Part shown: positions 44,825 through 52,691 of the stretch, one piece after another
Numbering within the stretch: position 1 is the first letter of the stretch
How the letters are laid out: the number at the start of each line of letters is the position of its first letter
Source: Ga0077523 sp038324085
GTDB lineage: Bacteria > Pseudomonadota > Gammaproteobacteria > Burkholderiales > Ga0077523
DNA: 64,000 nt
NCBI GenBank assembly: GCA_038324085.1
Contig: JBBQHP010000019.1
Coordinates: 11,122-75,121, forward strand
Direction: 5' to 3'
Notes under the pieces: generated by a model
Databases searched by the model: none
Seen by the model: only the letters and a program-made list of their open reading frames with translations
What the model was told of the DNA's origin: nothing
Translations under genes and position numbers: made by a program

Positions 44825-45610
44825 ATGACGGACCGCCGCAAATTCGTGCTCGGGTCGATCGACGGAGAGGAGGAGCCGGACCTGTATGCCACAAACCCGG
44901 ACTGGTTTCGCAGCGTCTTCGACTCGGGCACCCAGGAAGTAGAGGGGTCCAAGCGCAGTTTTGTCATCCGGGCTGCGGACTCGGCCGGACAACGGAGCCA
45001 CGCCGCCCTGCTGATCAACAAGATGTACGCATGGCGCGGTTACGGTGACGATCATGTTGTGGAAGAGCGGCCGGACCAGATGGCCCTGGTCGCGACGGAT
45101 TATCGAGAGGGGACGGCCATTGGAACCCTGACGGTTTCACTGGACGGACCGCGGGGGCTCCTGGCGGACCGAATGTATCCGGTAGAAGTCCAGGCCCTGC
45201 GCGACCATGATCGCCGACTCTGTGAAATTGTGAAGTTTGCGGTGGACCGAAGCGTGCGCCAGAAGACGCTGCTGACGGCGCTGTTTCACGTTTCGTTCAT
45301 CTACGCGCATTTCTTGTCGAACCGCACCGACCTGATCATCGAAGTGACGCCGCAACACGCCGTCTTCTATCGGCACATGCTTCACTTTGAGCAGATCGGC
45401 GAAGAGAAACTGAACCCGCGAGTCAATACGAAGGGCGTCCTGTTACGTCTGGATCTCGGTCATGCTGCCGCCCAGATCAAGAAGTTCGGCGGACAAGGTG
45501 AGACTTCGCTGGAGAAATCGCTCTATCCCTATGCGTTCTCCGACAAAGAACAGCAGGGGGTCGTGGAGCGCTTGAGCCGAATGGAAGCCACGGCGCAGGA
45601 CGACGCATGA
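44825..45610 (+). CDS. FeeM-type N-acyl amino acid synthase / exosortase-associated acyltransferase, copy 1
   Basis: A 261-residue GNAT-fold acyltransferase related to autoinducer synthases and FeeM. GTLTVSLDGPRGLLADRMYP is the central strand and acceptor turn. ALFHVSFIYAHFLSNRTDLI and IEVTPQHAVFYRHMLHF form the acyl-donor half, and LNPRVNTKGVLLRLDL is the FeeM end motif. FeeM enzymes transfer long-chain acyl groups from acyl carrier protein to an amino acid such as tyrosine; XrtA genomes carry similar acyltransferases. The ATG at 44825 was chosen because codon bias becomes gene-like there and the length then matches copy 2; longer starts are possible at 44498 or 44648. Confidence 0.78.
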   Translation: MTDRRKFVLGSIDGEEEPDLYATNPDWFRSVFDSGTQEVEGSKRSFVIRAADSAGQRSHAALLINKMYAWRGYGDDHVVEERPDQMALVATDYREGTAIGTLTVSLDGPRGLLADRMYPVEVQALRDHDRRLCEIVKFAVDRSVRQKTLLTALFHVSFIYAHFLSNRTDLIIEVTPQHAVFYRHMLHFEQIGEEKLNPRVNTKGVLLRLDLGHAAAQIKKFGGQGETSLEKSLYPYAFSDKEQQGVVERLSRMEATAQDDA

Positions 45611-45793
45611 GCCTCTATCTTGCTTGGCTGAACTCGAGACGGCGACGCCGAATGGCGCCAGTGTCTCCGGGCCCCAACGAACTTCTTGCAGGTAACCGAT
45701 TGCTTACCCAGCGACTTTCGCACTAACCTTGCTCCCGTGTTGGCGTTGACCCGAGCGCCGCGTTTCGTAGTGTCCTAACCATACGCTGGTCAT

Positions 45794-46603
45794 ATGCCAA
45801 GAGAATTCGTCGTCGCGGATGAAGCTGCCCGAGAGGGTAGCGTATCCGCACCAAATCGGATCGGCGCGCTGACTTCACGCATCGCCGCCTGGGCGCGACC
45901 GATATCGAGAGAGCGCGTCCTGAGGGAACGCCAGCCACGTACGAGCGAGCACTCCGGTCATGCAATTCGACTGGCAAATGACGAAGTGGTACGGACTCAG
46001 GCGTCCGAATTGTTGCGACGGAGGTACCAGTCGCGTGGCTACGACCTCAAGGCCGTGGCGTCGGGCAGTGCAAATGAGTTGGAACTGGTCTCGATGGACC
46101 GCCATACCGGGCAGGTGACCGGCACCCTGACAATGGTGCTGGACGGCCCGGACGGCCTTGCCGCAGCGGACCTCTACGGGGCCGAAGTCCAGAACCTCCG
46201 CGAATCAGGCCTGAAGCTGTGCGAAGGCGTCCGCTTCGCCGCCGACGGAGCTGCCAATTCGCTCACGGTGCTGCCAGCACTGTTTCACGTGGCGTTCATC
46301 TGGGCATGCAGCGTTAATGGCTGCACCAATCTGTTGATCGAGGTGACGCCTCGCCATGCCCTGTTCTACCGGCGGATGCTGGGGTTCGAGATGCTCGGCC
46401 GAGAGTGTCTCAACCCACGGGTGAACACGATGGGAGTACTCCTCCACCTCGACATGCAGTTGGCATCCGCGCGAATCGGACAATTGCGCGAAAGCGTTCC
46501 GGGAAGACTGGGTCTGTACGAGTATGCCCTGCCCTCATCGAGCGAACTCGAGGTCGTGAAACGGCTCCGGGACGGCGATCCCCTGCTCGCCTACCTTCCC
46601 TGA
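45794..46603 (+). CDS. FeeM-type N-acyl amino acid synthase / exosortase-associated acyltransferase, copy 2
   Basis: A 269-residue paralogue of the preceding gene. The same blocks are present: GTLTMVLDGPDGLAAADLYG, LCEGVRFAADG, ALFHVAFIWACSVNGCTNLL, IEVTPRHALFYRRMLGFEML and LNPRVNTMGVLLHLDM. The N-terminal ~60 residues differ, so donor or acceptor may differ as well. It lies 183 bases behind copy 1 on the same strand, and the E1-like gene follows after 118 bases. It probably acylates an amino acid or amine with a long acyl chain. No secretion signal is seen. Confidence 0.82.
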   Translation: MPREFVVADEAAREGSVSAPNRIGALTSRIAAWARPISRERVLRERQPRTSEHSGHAIRLANDEVVRTQASELLRRRYQSRGYDLKAVASGSANELELVSMDRHTGQVTGTLTMVLDGPDGLAAADLYGAEVQNLRESGLKLCEGVRFAADGAANSLTVLPALFHVAFIWACSVNGCTNLLIEVTPRHALFYRRMLGFEMLGRECLNPRVNTMGVLLHLDMQLASARIGQLRESVPGRLGLYEYALPSSSELEVVKRLRDGDPLLAYLP

Positions 46604-46721
46604 AGGCCCGGCCTGGGCCATTGCCCGATAAGAGCGGTGACTCTTGGCTCACAGGTGAGATTCGGACCACCTCAACGCGCGTAGAATCCGCGGTGGTCCG
46701 TGATAGGTATCCGCCGCTGCG

Positions 46722-47594
46722 ATGTCGTTTTCCTACGAAGAAGCGTTCTCCCGGAATCTTGGCTGGGTAACGGTCGACGAACAACAGGTACTCCGAGGCA
46801 AGCGTGTCGCGATCGCCGGGCTCGGTGGCACGGGCGGCGGGCAGCTGCTGACCTTGGCCCGACTGGGCATCGGGAAATTCCACCTGGCTGATTTCGACAC
46901 CTTCAGCCTTGTCAATTTCAATCGTCAGGCGGGCGCGATGATGTCGACGCTGGGAAAGCCGAAGGTCGAGGCGCTCTCGGCCATGGCACGCGATATCAAT
47001 CCGGACCTCGAGCTGCGCCTGTTTCCGGAAGGCGTCACCCCCGCTAACGTGGATTCGTTCTTCGACGGCGTGGATGTTTACGTTGACTCGCTCGACTACT
47101 TCGCTTTCGACGCGCGTGTACTCGTTCACCGGAAGTGCGCGGAAAAGGGCATCCCGGCGGTGATCGTCGCGCCGCTTGGAATGGGGGCTGCCCTCATAAA
47201 TTTCCTGCCAGGTGGCATCACTTTCGAGGACTATTTCCAGATGAATGGCGTATCCGACGAGGAGCGGGCGCTGCGATTCCTGGTAGGCCTTTCGCCCGCT
47301 CTGCTCCAGAGGACCTATCTGGTTGATGCATCGAGGGTCAAGCTGGGCGATCGCGCCGGCCCGTCGACAGGCATGTCGTGCCAGCTTTGCGCCGGCGTAG
47401 CGGCAACCGAAGTCCTCAAGTTGCTTCTCGAGCGCGGCAAGGTATACGGAGCGCCGTGGGTCGTTCACTTCGACGCCTACCGCAATCGACTGGCCAAGAC
47501 ATGGCGGCCGGGAGGGAATCGGCATCCGCTACAGCGGATCGCCCTTGCAATCGCGAATGCGCAATTGAAGCGCATGAAACGCGCCGCCGTCTGA
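46722..47594 (+). CDS. ThiF/MoeB-family E1-like adenylyltransferase
   Basis: A 290-residue protein. VAIAGLGGTGGGQLLTLARL (residues 29-48) is the nucleotide-binding glycine loop of E1-like enzymes and FHLADFDTFSLVNFNRQ is the Asp/Asn/Arg/Gln block that contacts ATP. A single CxxC (MSCQLCAG) remains where ThiF and MoeB usually have two pairs. No ubiquitin-like or ThiS-like protein is encoded nearby, so it may adenylate a small carboxylate or peptide instead. The next gene starts 7 bases after the stop, so the two are co-expressed. Confidence 0.85.
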   Translation: MSFSYEEAFSRNLGWVTVDEQQVLRGKRVAIAGLGGTGGGQLLTLARLGIGKFHLADFDTFSLVNFNRQAGAMMSTLGKPKVEALSAMARDINPDLELRLFPEGVTPANVDSFFDGVDVYVDSLDYFAFDARVLVHRKCAEKGIPAVIVAPLGMGAALINFLPGGITFEDYFQMNGVSDEERALRFLVGLSPALLQRTYLVDASRVKLGDRAGPSTGMSCQLCAGVAATEVLKLLLERGKVYGAPWVVHFDAYRNRLAKTWRPGGNRHPLQRIALAIANAQLKRMKRAAV

Positions 47595-47601
47595 ACGACG
47601 C

Positions 47602-48648
47602 ATGCCGCTGCCGCTGACGAGCGAGCAGTTTCTCTCGTTGGTTCGGGCCGGCATCCTCGCGCCGTCCGCGGATAACCGGCACCCGTTTCGATTCGCGTAC
47701 AGCTCGGACACGATTCGCGTTCGCGGCGACGAGAGCTTTCTGAACGCCAGCTACCATCGCGGCATTCTTCTGCGCATCTCGCTCGGGGCGGTGGTCCAGA
47801 ATCTTATGTTGGAGGCTGGGACGCAGGGATTCGGCGTCCGGACGCATTGGTTTCCCGACCCGGCGGATCCAGCCTTCGTTGCCCAGCTTGGTCTATCGGC
47901 AGGCGGGGACGCGGAACCCCAGCTCGCTGCTGCGATTCCGCACAGACACACGAATCGAAAGCTGTACTTTCAGGGGCCACCCCTCGACCCTGAACAACTC
48001 GAGACCCTCGAGCACGAAGTCGAACTCGTTGCCGGAGCGAGACTGGTGTGGCTGGATGCCCGGCCCGTGCGTGGCAAAGCCTTGCGCCTCATTCGATTGT
48101 CGGAGGCCGAGCGATTCCGGAATCGACCGATGCATGAAGAACTGTTCTCTTCCGTCCGCTTCGATGTGGGCTGGAATCGGGTCTCCGACGAGGGGCTGGC
48201 GCCGGGTGCGCTCGGTGTGGAGCCGCCATTGCGCCCGATCTTCAGGTCGTTGCGACATTGGTCGCTCATGCGTTTGTTGAATTTCGTCGGCGGCCATCAC
48301 TTCATGGGGATCCGGGCCGGCGATATGCCCTGTCGATTTGCACCGCACCTCGCTGTGATCGTCACAGATTGGGCTGTCGAGCAGGGAGCCGTTGCAGTCG
48401 GACGGGCATTCGAGCGACTTTGGCTGCGAGCGCAAGCGTCGGGGCTTGCGCTGCAACCACTGGCTGCGTCGGCGCTGTTTGCCTTACCCGGATATGGGGA
48501 TGTGCCGTCGGCGCTTCGCCATCAACTCCAACGCGGCTGGTCCGATATCGTTGGAGACGCACGACCCCTGATGGTCTTCCGCCTCGGGATGGCGACTGCC
48601 CCGGAAATCGGTAGCGGGCGCCGGCCTCTCGAGACCTATGTGACATGA
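47602..48648 (+). CDS. Nitroreductase-fold flavoprotein (Acg-like)
   Basis: A 348-residue protein. It starts with LVRAGILAPSADNRHPFRFA, the FMN-binding start of nitroreductases (the R-x-x-x-x-A-P-S-x-x-x-x-P pattern). HRGILLRISLGAVVQNLMLE and QGFGVRTHWFPDPAD follow, and IPHRHTNRKLYF is typical of the long two-domain Acg/Rv3131-type subgroup. The C-terminal half is a second, weaker repeat of the fold. It would bind FMN and carry out a redox step on a small molecule, or sequester FMN. It is coupled to the E1-like gene (7-base gap), a pairing also expected of post-translational or small-molecule pathways such as azoline oxidation. Confidence 0.72.
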   Translation: MPLPLTSEQFLSLVRAGILAPSADNRHPFRFAYSSDTIRVRGDESFLNASYHRGILLRISLGAVVQNLMLEAGTQGFGVRTHWFPDPADPAFVAQLGLSAGGDAEPQLAAAIPHRHTNRKLYFQGPPLDPEQLETLEHEVELVAGARLVWLDARPVRGKALRLIRLSEAERFRNRPMHEELFSSVRFDVGWNRVSDEGLAPGALGVEPPLRPIFRSLRHWSLMRLLNFVGGHHFMGIRAGDMPCRFAPHLAVIVTDWAVEQGAVAVGRAFERLWLRAQASGLALQPLAASALFALPGYGDVPSALRHQLQRGWSDIVGDARPLMVFRLGMATAPEIGSGRRPLETYVT

Positions 48649-48726
48649 CACCAACAGTGCGGGCCAGCCGATCCGATCGCCGAAGGGCACGGAATGCAAT
48701 AAGCCCTGCCCGCTCGGGAGCATCTG

Positions 48727-49731
48727 ATGAAAGCCTTCGTGACCGGACCCACCGGATTTCTCGGGACGACCTTGCTACAGGAGCTGTCCGCTCAGGGTTG
48801 GGACATTATCGCGTTTCATCGCGCTACGTCGGACCTGTCCGACATTCGGGACATTCCCAAGCTCACGTACGCGATCGGCGATGTGCGCGACAAGAAATCG
48901 CTCCAGGAAGGCCTGCCCGAGGGGGTCGACGCAGTGTTCCACACTGCCGGTTCCGTGGGGTTCCTGAAGCCGGGCGACGAGAAGGAGCAATACGACATCA
49001 ACGAACTCGGTACGCGTAACGTGGTAGAGGCGGCGCTGGAGAAAAAAGCACGCCGTTTCGTCTGCACGTCCACGGTACTGACCTACAACTACCGGGACGG
49101 CAAGCCGGTGACCGAGACGTCCCCTCCGAACGACGATCCCAGGTACTCCTACATTCATTCAAAGTATCTCGGCGAGAAGTCGGCGGAAGACGCGATCGCA
49201 AAGCATGGTCTGGATGCTGTTTTCCTCCACCCATCCGCTATCTTCGGTGCATACGACAAGGCAACCTGGTCCAAGATGTTTCGGGAGATTCACAGGGGCT
49301 TGAGAGTCCCGCTCGCCCCCCCCGGCAAGGCGAGCGTTTGCCATATGCGCAAGGTCGCTCAGGCGCATGTCAACGCTTACCACCGGGGACGCCGGGGCGA
49401 GCACTATCTGCTCGGAGGGGTCGACGCCACGATGATGGAAATTGCAACCGCGATCGCGGATCTGCTGCAGCGTCGAGGCCCGTTGTTTGTCGTCCCCCCG
49501 GGGCTATTCAAGGTGCTGGGGCGTCTGGAGTATCACGTCTCGACCTTTCTCAACCGGGAGCCCATGGTCACGCCTTCCATGGCGGACATTCTGTGCGAAA
49601 CAGTCCTTTGCGATTCCTCCAAAGCCGTGGAGGAAATCGGCTACGAGCCGTCCTCGCTCGACACGATGCTGCGTGACTGTCATCAATGGATGGTCAGCAC
49701 CGGCATGCTCCCGCCCCTCCCCGCCCGCTAG
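48727..49731 (+). CDS. NAD-dependent epimerase/dehydratase (extended SDR)
   Basis: A 334-residue extended short-chain dehydrogenase. AFVTGPTGFLGTTLLQELSA at the N-terminus is the Rossmann glycine motif, DAVFHTAGSVGF follows, RFVCTSTVLTYNYRDG contains the catalytic Ser/Thr, and YIHSKYLGEK has Tyr-x-x-x-Lys. VFLHPSAIFGAYDKATWSKM is the substrate side. It resembles dihydroflavonol/3-beta-hydroxysteroid-type reductases as much as sugar epimerases, so it may reduce a ketone on a lipid or aromatic intermediate. It follows the nitroreductase by 78 bases. Confidence 0.85.
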   Translation: MKAFVTGPTGFLGTTLLQELSAQGWDIIAFHRATSDLSDIRDIPKLTYAIGDVRDKKSLQEGLPEGVDAVFHTAGSVGFLKPGDEKEQYDINELGTRNVVEAALEKKARRFVCTSTVLTYNYRDGKPVTETSPPNDDPRYSYIHSKYLGEKSAEDAIAKHGLDAVFLHPSAIFGAYDKATWSKMFREIHRGLRVPLAPPGKASVCHMRKVAQAHVNAYHRGRRGEHYLLGGVDATMMEIATAIADLLQRRGPLFVVPPGLFKVLGRLEYHVSTFLNREPMVTPSMADILCETVLCDSSKAVEEIGYEPSSLDTMLRDCHQWMVSTGMLPPLPAR

Positions 49732-49766
49732 CAGTCGCCACAACGATCCCGAGGAGCCGGCACCGA

Positions 49767-50918
49767 ATGACCTCTTCAACGAGCCTGATCAGGCGTGCGC
49801 GTTTGTTCGAGTGGTATGCGCGTAACGCCTGGGTATTCCACCGCGCATTCGTCAAGCGCCACCTGCATCGGCGTTGCCGAAACTGCGTCGTTTCCGAAGC
49901 ATATTCGCCATTGGACAGTTCGGGGCTATGCCGGTTGTGCGCTGCGTATCGTCCGCCGGCCGAGCCGGAATCGGGTGGAGAAGATATCGGCGCACTTGGT
50001 CGGGACCTGGACCAGTTGATGCACGAGCACGAAGGCATGGGCATCGGTCTGTACGATGCAGCCGTCATGCTGAGCGGCGGAAAGGACAGTGCATTTCTCA
50101 TCCACGAATTGCAACGCCGATACCCTGGTCTGAGAATTCTCGCGCTCACCATCGACAACAGTTTCATGAGCCCCGTTGCCCTGGACAACGCCCGTCTGTC
50201 GGTGACCAAGCTGGATGTCGACCACATTACCTTGCGATTGCCCGAATCGGTGTATCGCCGGTCGTTCAAGTTCGCTTGTACGATCGTAGAGCCGGGGCAG
50301 GGATGTTTCGAAACCGTGGATCGGATCGACGCAGATCTGGGTTTCTCTCAGGCCAAGATCTTTGCCGTTCAGAATCGCATTCCACTGTTGCTGAGCGGGC
50401 TGTCATGGGCACAAATAGAGCTATTGTTCGGTGTAAAGAGCTTCGAAGTTCCGCAAGACCAGGCATTCGAGAAGATTTCCCACACGATCGGACACCCGCT
50501 GGAGCAGATCTACGATAGCAGCGAGTTTCAATACTGGTGGGATCCTGAGCGGTATCCAAGGCAATCGTGGCCGCGTTTCATACATCCCTTCTATGTCTGG
50601 CGGCACGGCGAGGAAGAGATCAAGGCCACGGTCACCGAACTTGGCCTGATCGAGCCCGGTAACGAGAGCCCGTTGCTGACGAATAACCAGATCATTCCGC
50701 TCATGATCGTCGTGGACTACTTGCGGATCGGATACGCGAGTTTCGAGCCCGAGTTCGCCCAGCTGGTCAGGGAAGGCAAGGCGAGCCCGGGATTCTGGCG
50801 CAACGTTTTCGAGATGCTCGAGTATTCAGCGCGCACCGGCTGGATGCTGGACAAGGAACTCGACAAGATCGTGCGAAGCATCGACCTCACGCGCGAACAG
50901 GTCGGGCTGGTCCGATGA
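49767..50918 (+). CDS. Zinc-ribbon PP-loop ATPase (amidotransferase/thiolation-like)
   Basis: A 383-residue PP-loop protein. An N-terminal zinc ribbon is formed by Cys37, Cys40, Cys55 and Cys58 (RRCRNCVVSEAY, GLCRLCAAY). The PP-loop is AVMLSGGKDSAFLIHEL, with SGGKDS at 103-108. This layout is found in WbpG-like N-acetyl-sugar amidotransferases and in tRNA- or small-molecule-thiolating enzymes; the substrate would be activated by adenylation. The ATG was chosen because upstream codons are out of character. It is the last gene of the FeeM-E1 block; a short hairpin follows. Confidence 0.82.
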   Translation: MTSSTSLIRRARLFEWYARNAWVFHRAFVKRHLHRRCRNCVVSEAYSPLDSSGLCRLCAAYRPPAEPESGGEDIGALGRDLDQLMHEHEGMGIGLYDAAVMLSGGKDSAFLIHELQRRYPGLRILALTIDNSFMSPVALDNARLSVTKLDVDHITLRLPESVYRRSFKFACTIVEPGQGCFETVDRIDADLGFSQAKIFAVQNRIPLLLSGLSWAQIELLFGVKSFEVPQDQAFEKISHTIGHPLEQIYDSSEFQYWWDPERYPRQSWPRFIHPFYVWRHGEEEIKATVTELGLIEPGNESPLLTNNQIIPLMIVVDYLRIGYASFEPEFAQLVREGKASPGFWRNVFEMLEYSARTGWMLDKELDKIVRSIDLTREQVGLVR

Positions 50919-50947
50919 AAATCGGTGCTGGGGGCGGGATGTGCTTT

Positions 50948-50964
50948 GCGGGCCCTCGGCCCGC
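50948..50964 (+). terminator. Hairpin after the PP-loop gene
   Basis: GCGGGCC and GGCCCGC form a perfect 7-bp stem with a 3-base loop, 30 bases after the stop. No T run follows, so termination is uncertain. Confidence 0.35.
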
Positions 50965-51146
50965 TGCCAGGCGTTCCGAGGCGCTCGAGAAGATCTCCGG
51001 ACCAGTCCCACACCTACATCGATCAGGAAAAATCCGGCGAGCGACGGCCGCACTCGGAACTGGCGAAGATTGGAGCGTCGAGATATTTGACAGATGGCCG
51101 AAGACCCTCGCTCGGCGCAATGTTGATGATCATTTTTATAATTAAA

Positions 51147-51159
51147 GATCAATAAGTTA
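51147..51159 (+). promoter_or_regulatory. Possible IHF binding site
   Basis: GATCAATAAGTTA matches the IHF consensus WATCAANNNNTTR at every specified position except the first, inside an AT-rich patch in otherwise GC-rich DNA. It is centred about 50 bases before the predicted start of the sigma-54 transcript, where IHF commonly bends DNA to bring an activator to RpoN holoenzyme. Confidence 0.45.
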
Positions 51160-51176
51160 TTGGAGACAGAGTCGCT

Positions 51177-51192
51177 TGGCATGCGGCGTGCT
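51177..51192 (+). promoter_or_regulatory. Sigma-54-like promoter of a PEP-CTERM gene
   Basis: TGGCATGCGGCGTGCT matches TGGCACG-N4-TTGCW at 10 of 12 specified positions, with correct spacing. The predicted start near 51203 gives a leader of about 75 bases, close to the leader length of the kelch-like PEP-CTERM gene. Confidence 0.7.
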
Positions 51193-51278
51193 CATTAGCC
51201 GTCGAAGCGACGAAGTATGGTGTTTCGGAGCCAGGCGCAAGCAAGTATCCGGTAATCGTTTTTCTGGGAGATCCACAA

Positions 51279-52148
51279 ATGAAGCTCAACAAACTCGTAG
51301 CGGGTGCGTTCCTGGCAGGCTCGATGCTCGCCGCCAACGCCCACGCATTGCTCGTTACTCTTAATCCTTCGGCTCCGAATGCCGGCGCGGTAGGCGGTTC
51401 CGCTCTCGGACCCAACGGTGCATTCGTGACTGACAAGGGTACTACCGACTTCGCGTCGGCCCTGCAAATCAGTGGCGCACCCAACACCGCCGGGCCGCAC
51501 GCCTTCGCGGAAACTGGTTTCCTCCGTGTCGTTGAATGGGCTGGCGTCACCAACACCGTGTCCGGCGTCACGTTGGATTACAACGTGTATGCGCTGTTCA
51601 GCATCTCCGGCTTCGGCGCTTGGGTAGCCCCGGGTACCTTTGTCGGCGATCCGCTCGGCCTGACGGTTACTGCCACGATCTACGGCAGCCCCGGTTCCGC
51701 CGCCCTCGGCTTGACTACGCCCACGCCCGGCACGTTCGGTATCACTCCCGGCGCTGGCGACTTCATTCTCGGCACGGGAACGCTGTTGCAAGGTCTGTCG
51801 GCTCAGGCAAACCTGTTCGGTAACGGTTCGGCACTGGCCACTTTTGCGGCTCTGCTGAGCTTCACCCCGGCTATCGGCACGGATGGCGCCGGCGGCTTCT
51901 GGGACAAGCCGAGGCCCTTCCGCGTGAACATTGATACTTCCGGCATCGGACTGAATCAGTTCACGACCTGGGTCACCGACGGTGTCAACACCACCATCAC
52001 GACGGCTGTAACGCCTCAGTTGGCTGGTGGCGGTTCGGGCAACATCGGCTTCTTGCAAGTTCCGGAACCCGGTAGCGTCGCTCTGTTGGGTGCTGTGCTC
52101 GTGGCCGGTGCAGGAGTTGCCCGCGTCCGTGCCCGGTCGAAGGTGTAA
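51279..52148 (+). CDS. PEP-CTERM sorting-domain protein
   Basis: A 289-residue secreted protein. The signal peptide is MKLNKLVAGAFLAGSMLAAN with cleavage after AHA. The C-terminus is VPEPGSVALLGAVLVAGAG followed by the basic tail VRARSKV. The mature region is rich in Gly, Ala, Thr and Ser, has no Cys, and is predicted beta-rich; no catalytic motif is seen. Ribosome site GGGAG lies 8 bases before the ATG. A sigma-54-like promoter, an IHF-like site and a strong terminator make this a separately regulated, probably highly expressed gene, as for matrix proteins of floc-forming bacteria. The true role is unknown. Confidence 0.9.
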   Translation: MKLNKLVAGAFLAGSMLAANAHALLVTLNPSAPNAGAVGGSALGPNGAFVTDKGTTDFASALQISGAPNTAGPHAFAETGFLRVVEWAGVTNTVSGVTLDYNVYALFSISGFGAWVAPGTFVGDPLGLTVTATIYGSPGSAALGLTTPTPGTFGITPGAGDFILGTGTLLQGLSAQANLFGNGSALATFAALLSFTPAIGTDGAGGFWDKPRPFRVNIDTSGIGLNQFTTWVTDGVNTTITTAVTPQLAGGGSGNIGFLQVPEPGSVALLGAVLVAGAGVARVRARSKV

Positions 52149-52181
52149 TTCGAATAAGATTGGTTGGACGGTTTGGACGGG

Positions 52182-52212
52182 AAACGGGGGCTTCGGCCCC
52201 CGTTTTCTTTTG
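52182..52212 (+). terminator. Rho-independent terminator
   Basis: AAACGGGGGC-TTCG-GCCCCCGTTT is a perfect 10-bp stem with a stable TTCG tetraloop, followed by a T-rich tail (TTTTCTTTT). It lies 33 bases after the PEP-CTERM stop. Confidence 0.93.
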
Positions 52213-52691
52213 GGCGCCAGGTTCGGGCACTTGAGCACTGATAAGCACCAGGTTCCGGTATATCTTTGTCGCTTGGAGAGGCTCAGGCCAAGACGCTCGC
52301 CAGTACCGATCGGAACCATCCAATACCGGCCCGACCTACGCACGGTGTGCAAAAGTAAGTCGTAGTACCGGCACGGTGGGTTCCCTGGTCAAGCGGGAAG
52401 ACCGGAGCGTCGAAGGTCAGCTGGCGGTTCTTTCAGGGGATCCGGGTGCCTCTTCCACGAGAGGGGCGTACGCGAGAACACCCATTGACTCCACGCAAAC
52501 GCCCAAAGCGTGCCGCGACGTCACGGTCGGATCCGACCTACCAGGGTAGGACTCACCAATCGTTCAGTTCACAGGGACGAATTGCCGTTGTCTCCAACAA
52601 GGCGATCGGAGTTCCGTTCGCGCGATTGCCCCGGCATCCATTGCCTGATCGGCGTGACGCACACTCACGCGCGGTGCTGCTCCCCATATCG
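52213..52691. other. Intergenic region without recognised gene
   Basis: These ~480 bases lie between the terminator and the convergent end of the ABC-transporter operon. Open frames across it lack ribosome sites and sensible composition. No RNA gene, repeat or promoter is recognised. Confidence 0.5.

Larger units (their letters stand above)
50919..51278. other. Intergenic region before the PEP-CTERM gene
   Basis: This 360-base stretch contains a hairpin just after the PP-loop gene, an AT-rich patch around 51130-51160 unlike its surroundings, an IHF-like site, and a sigma-54-like promoter. The part from about 50970 to 51120 shows no gene or other signal. Confidence 0.6.
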
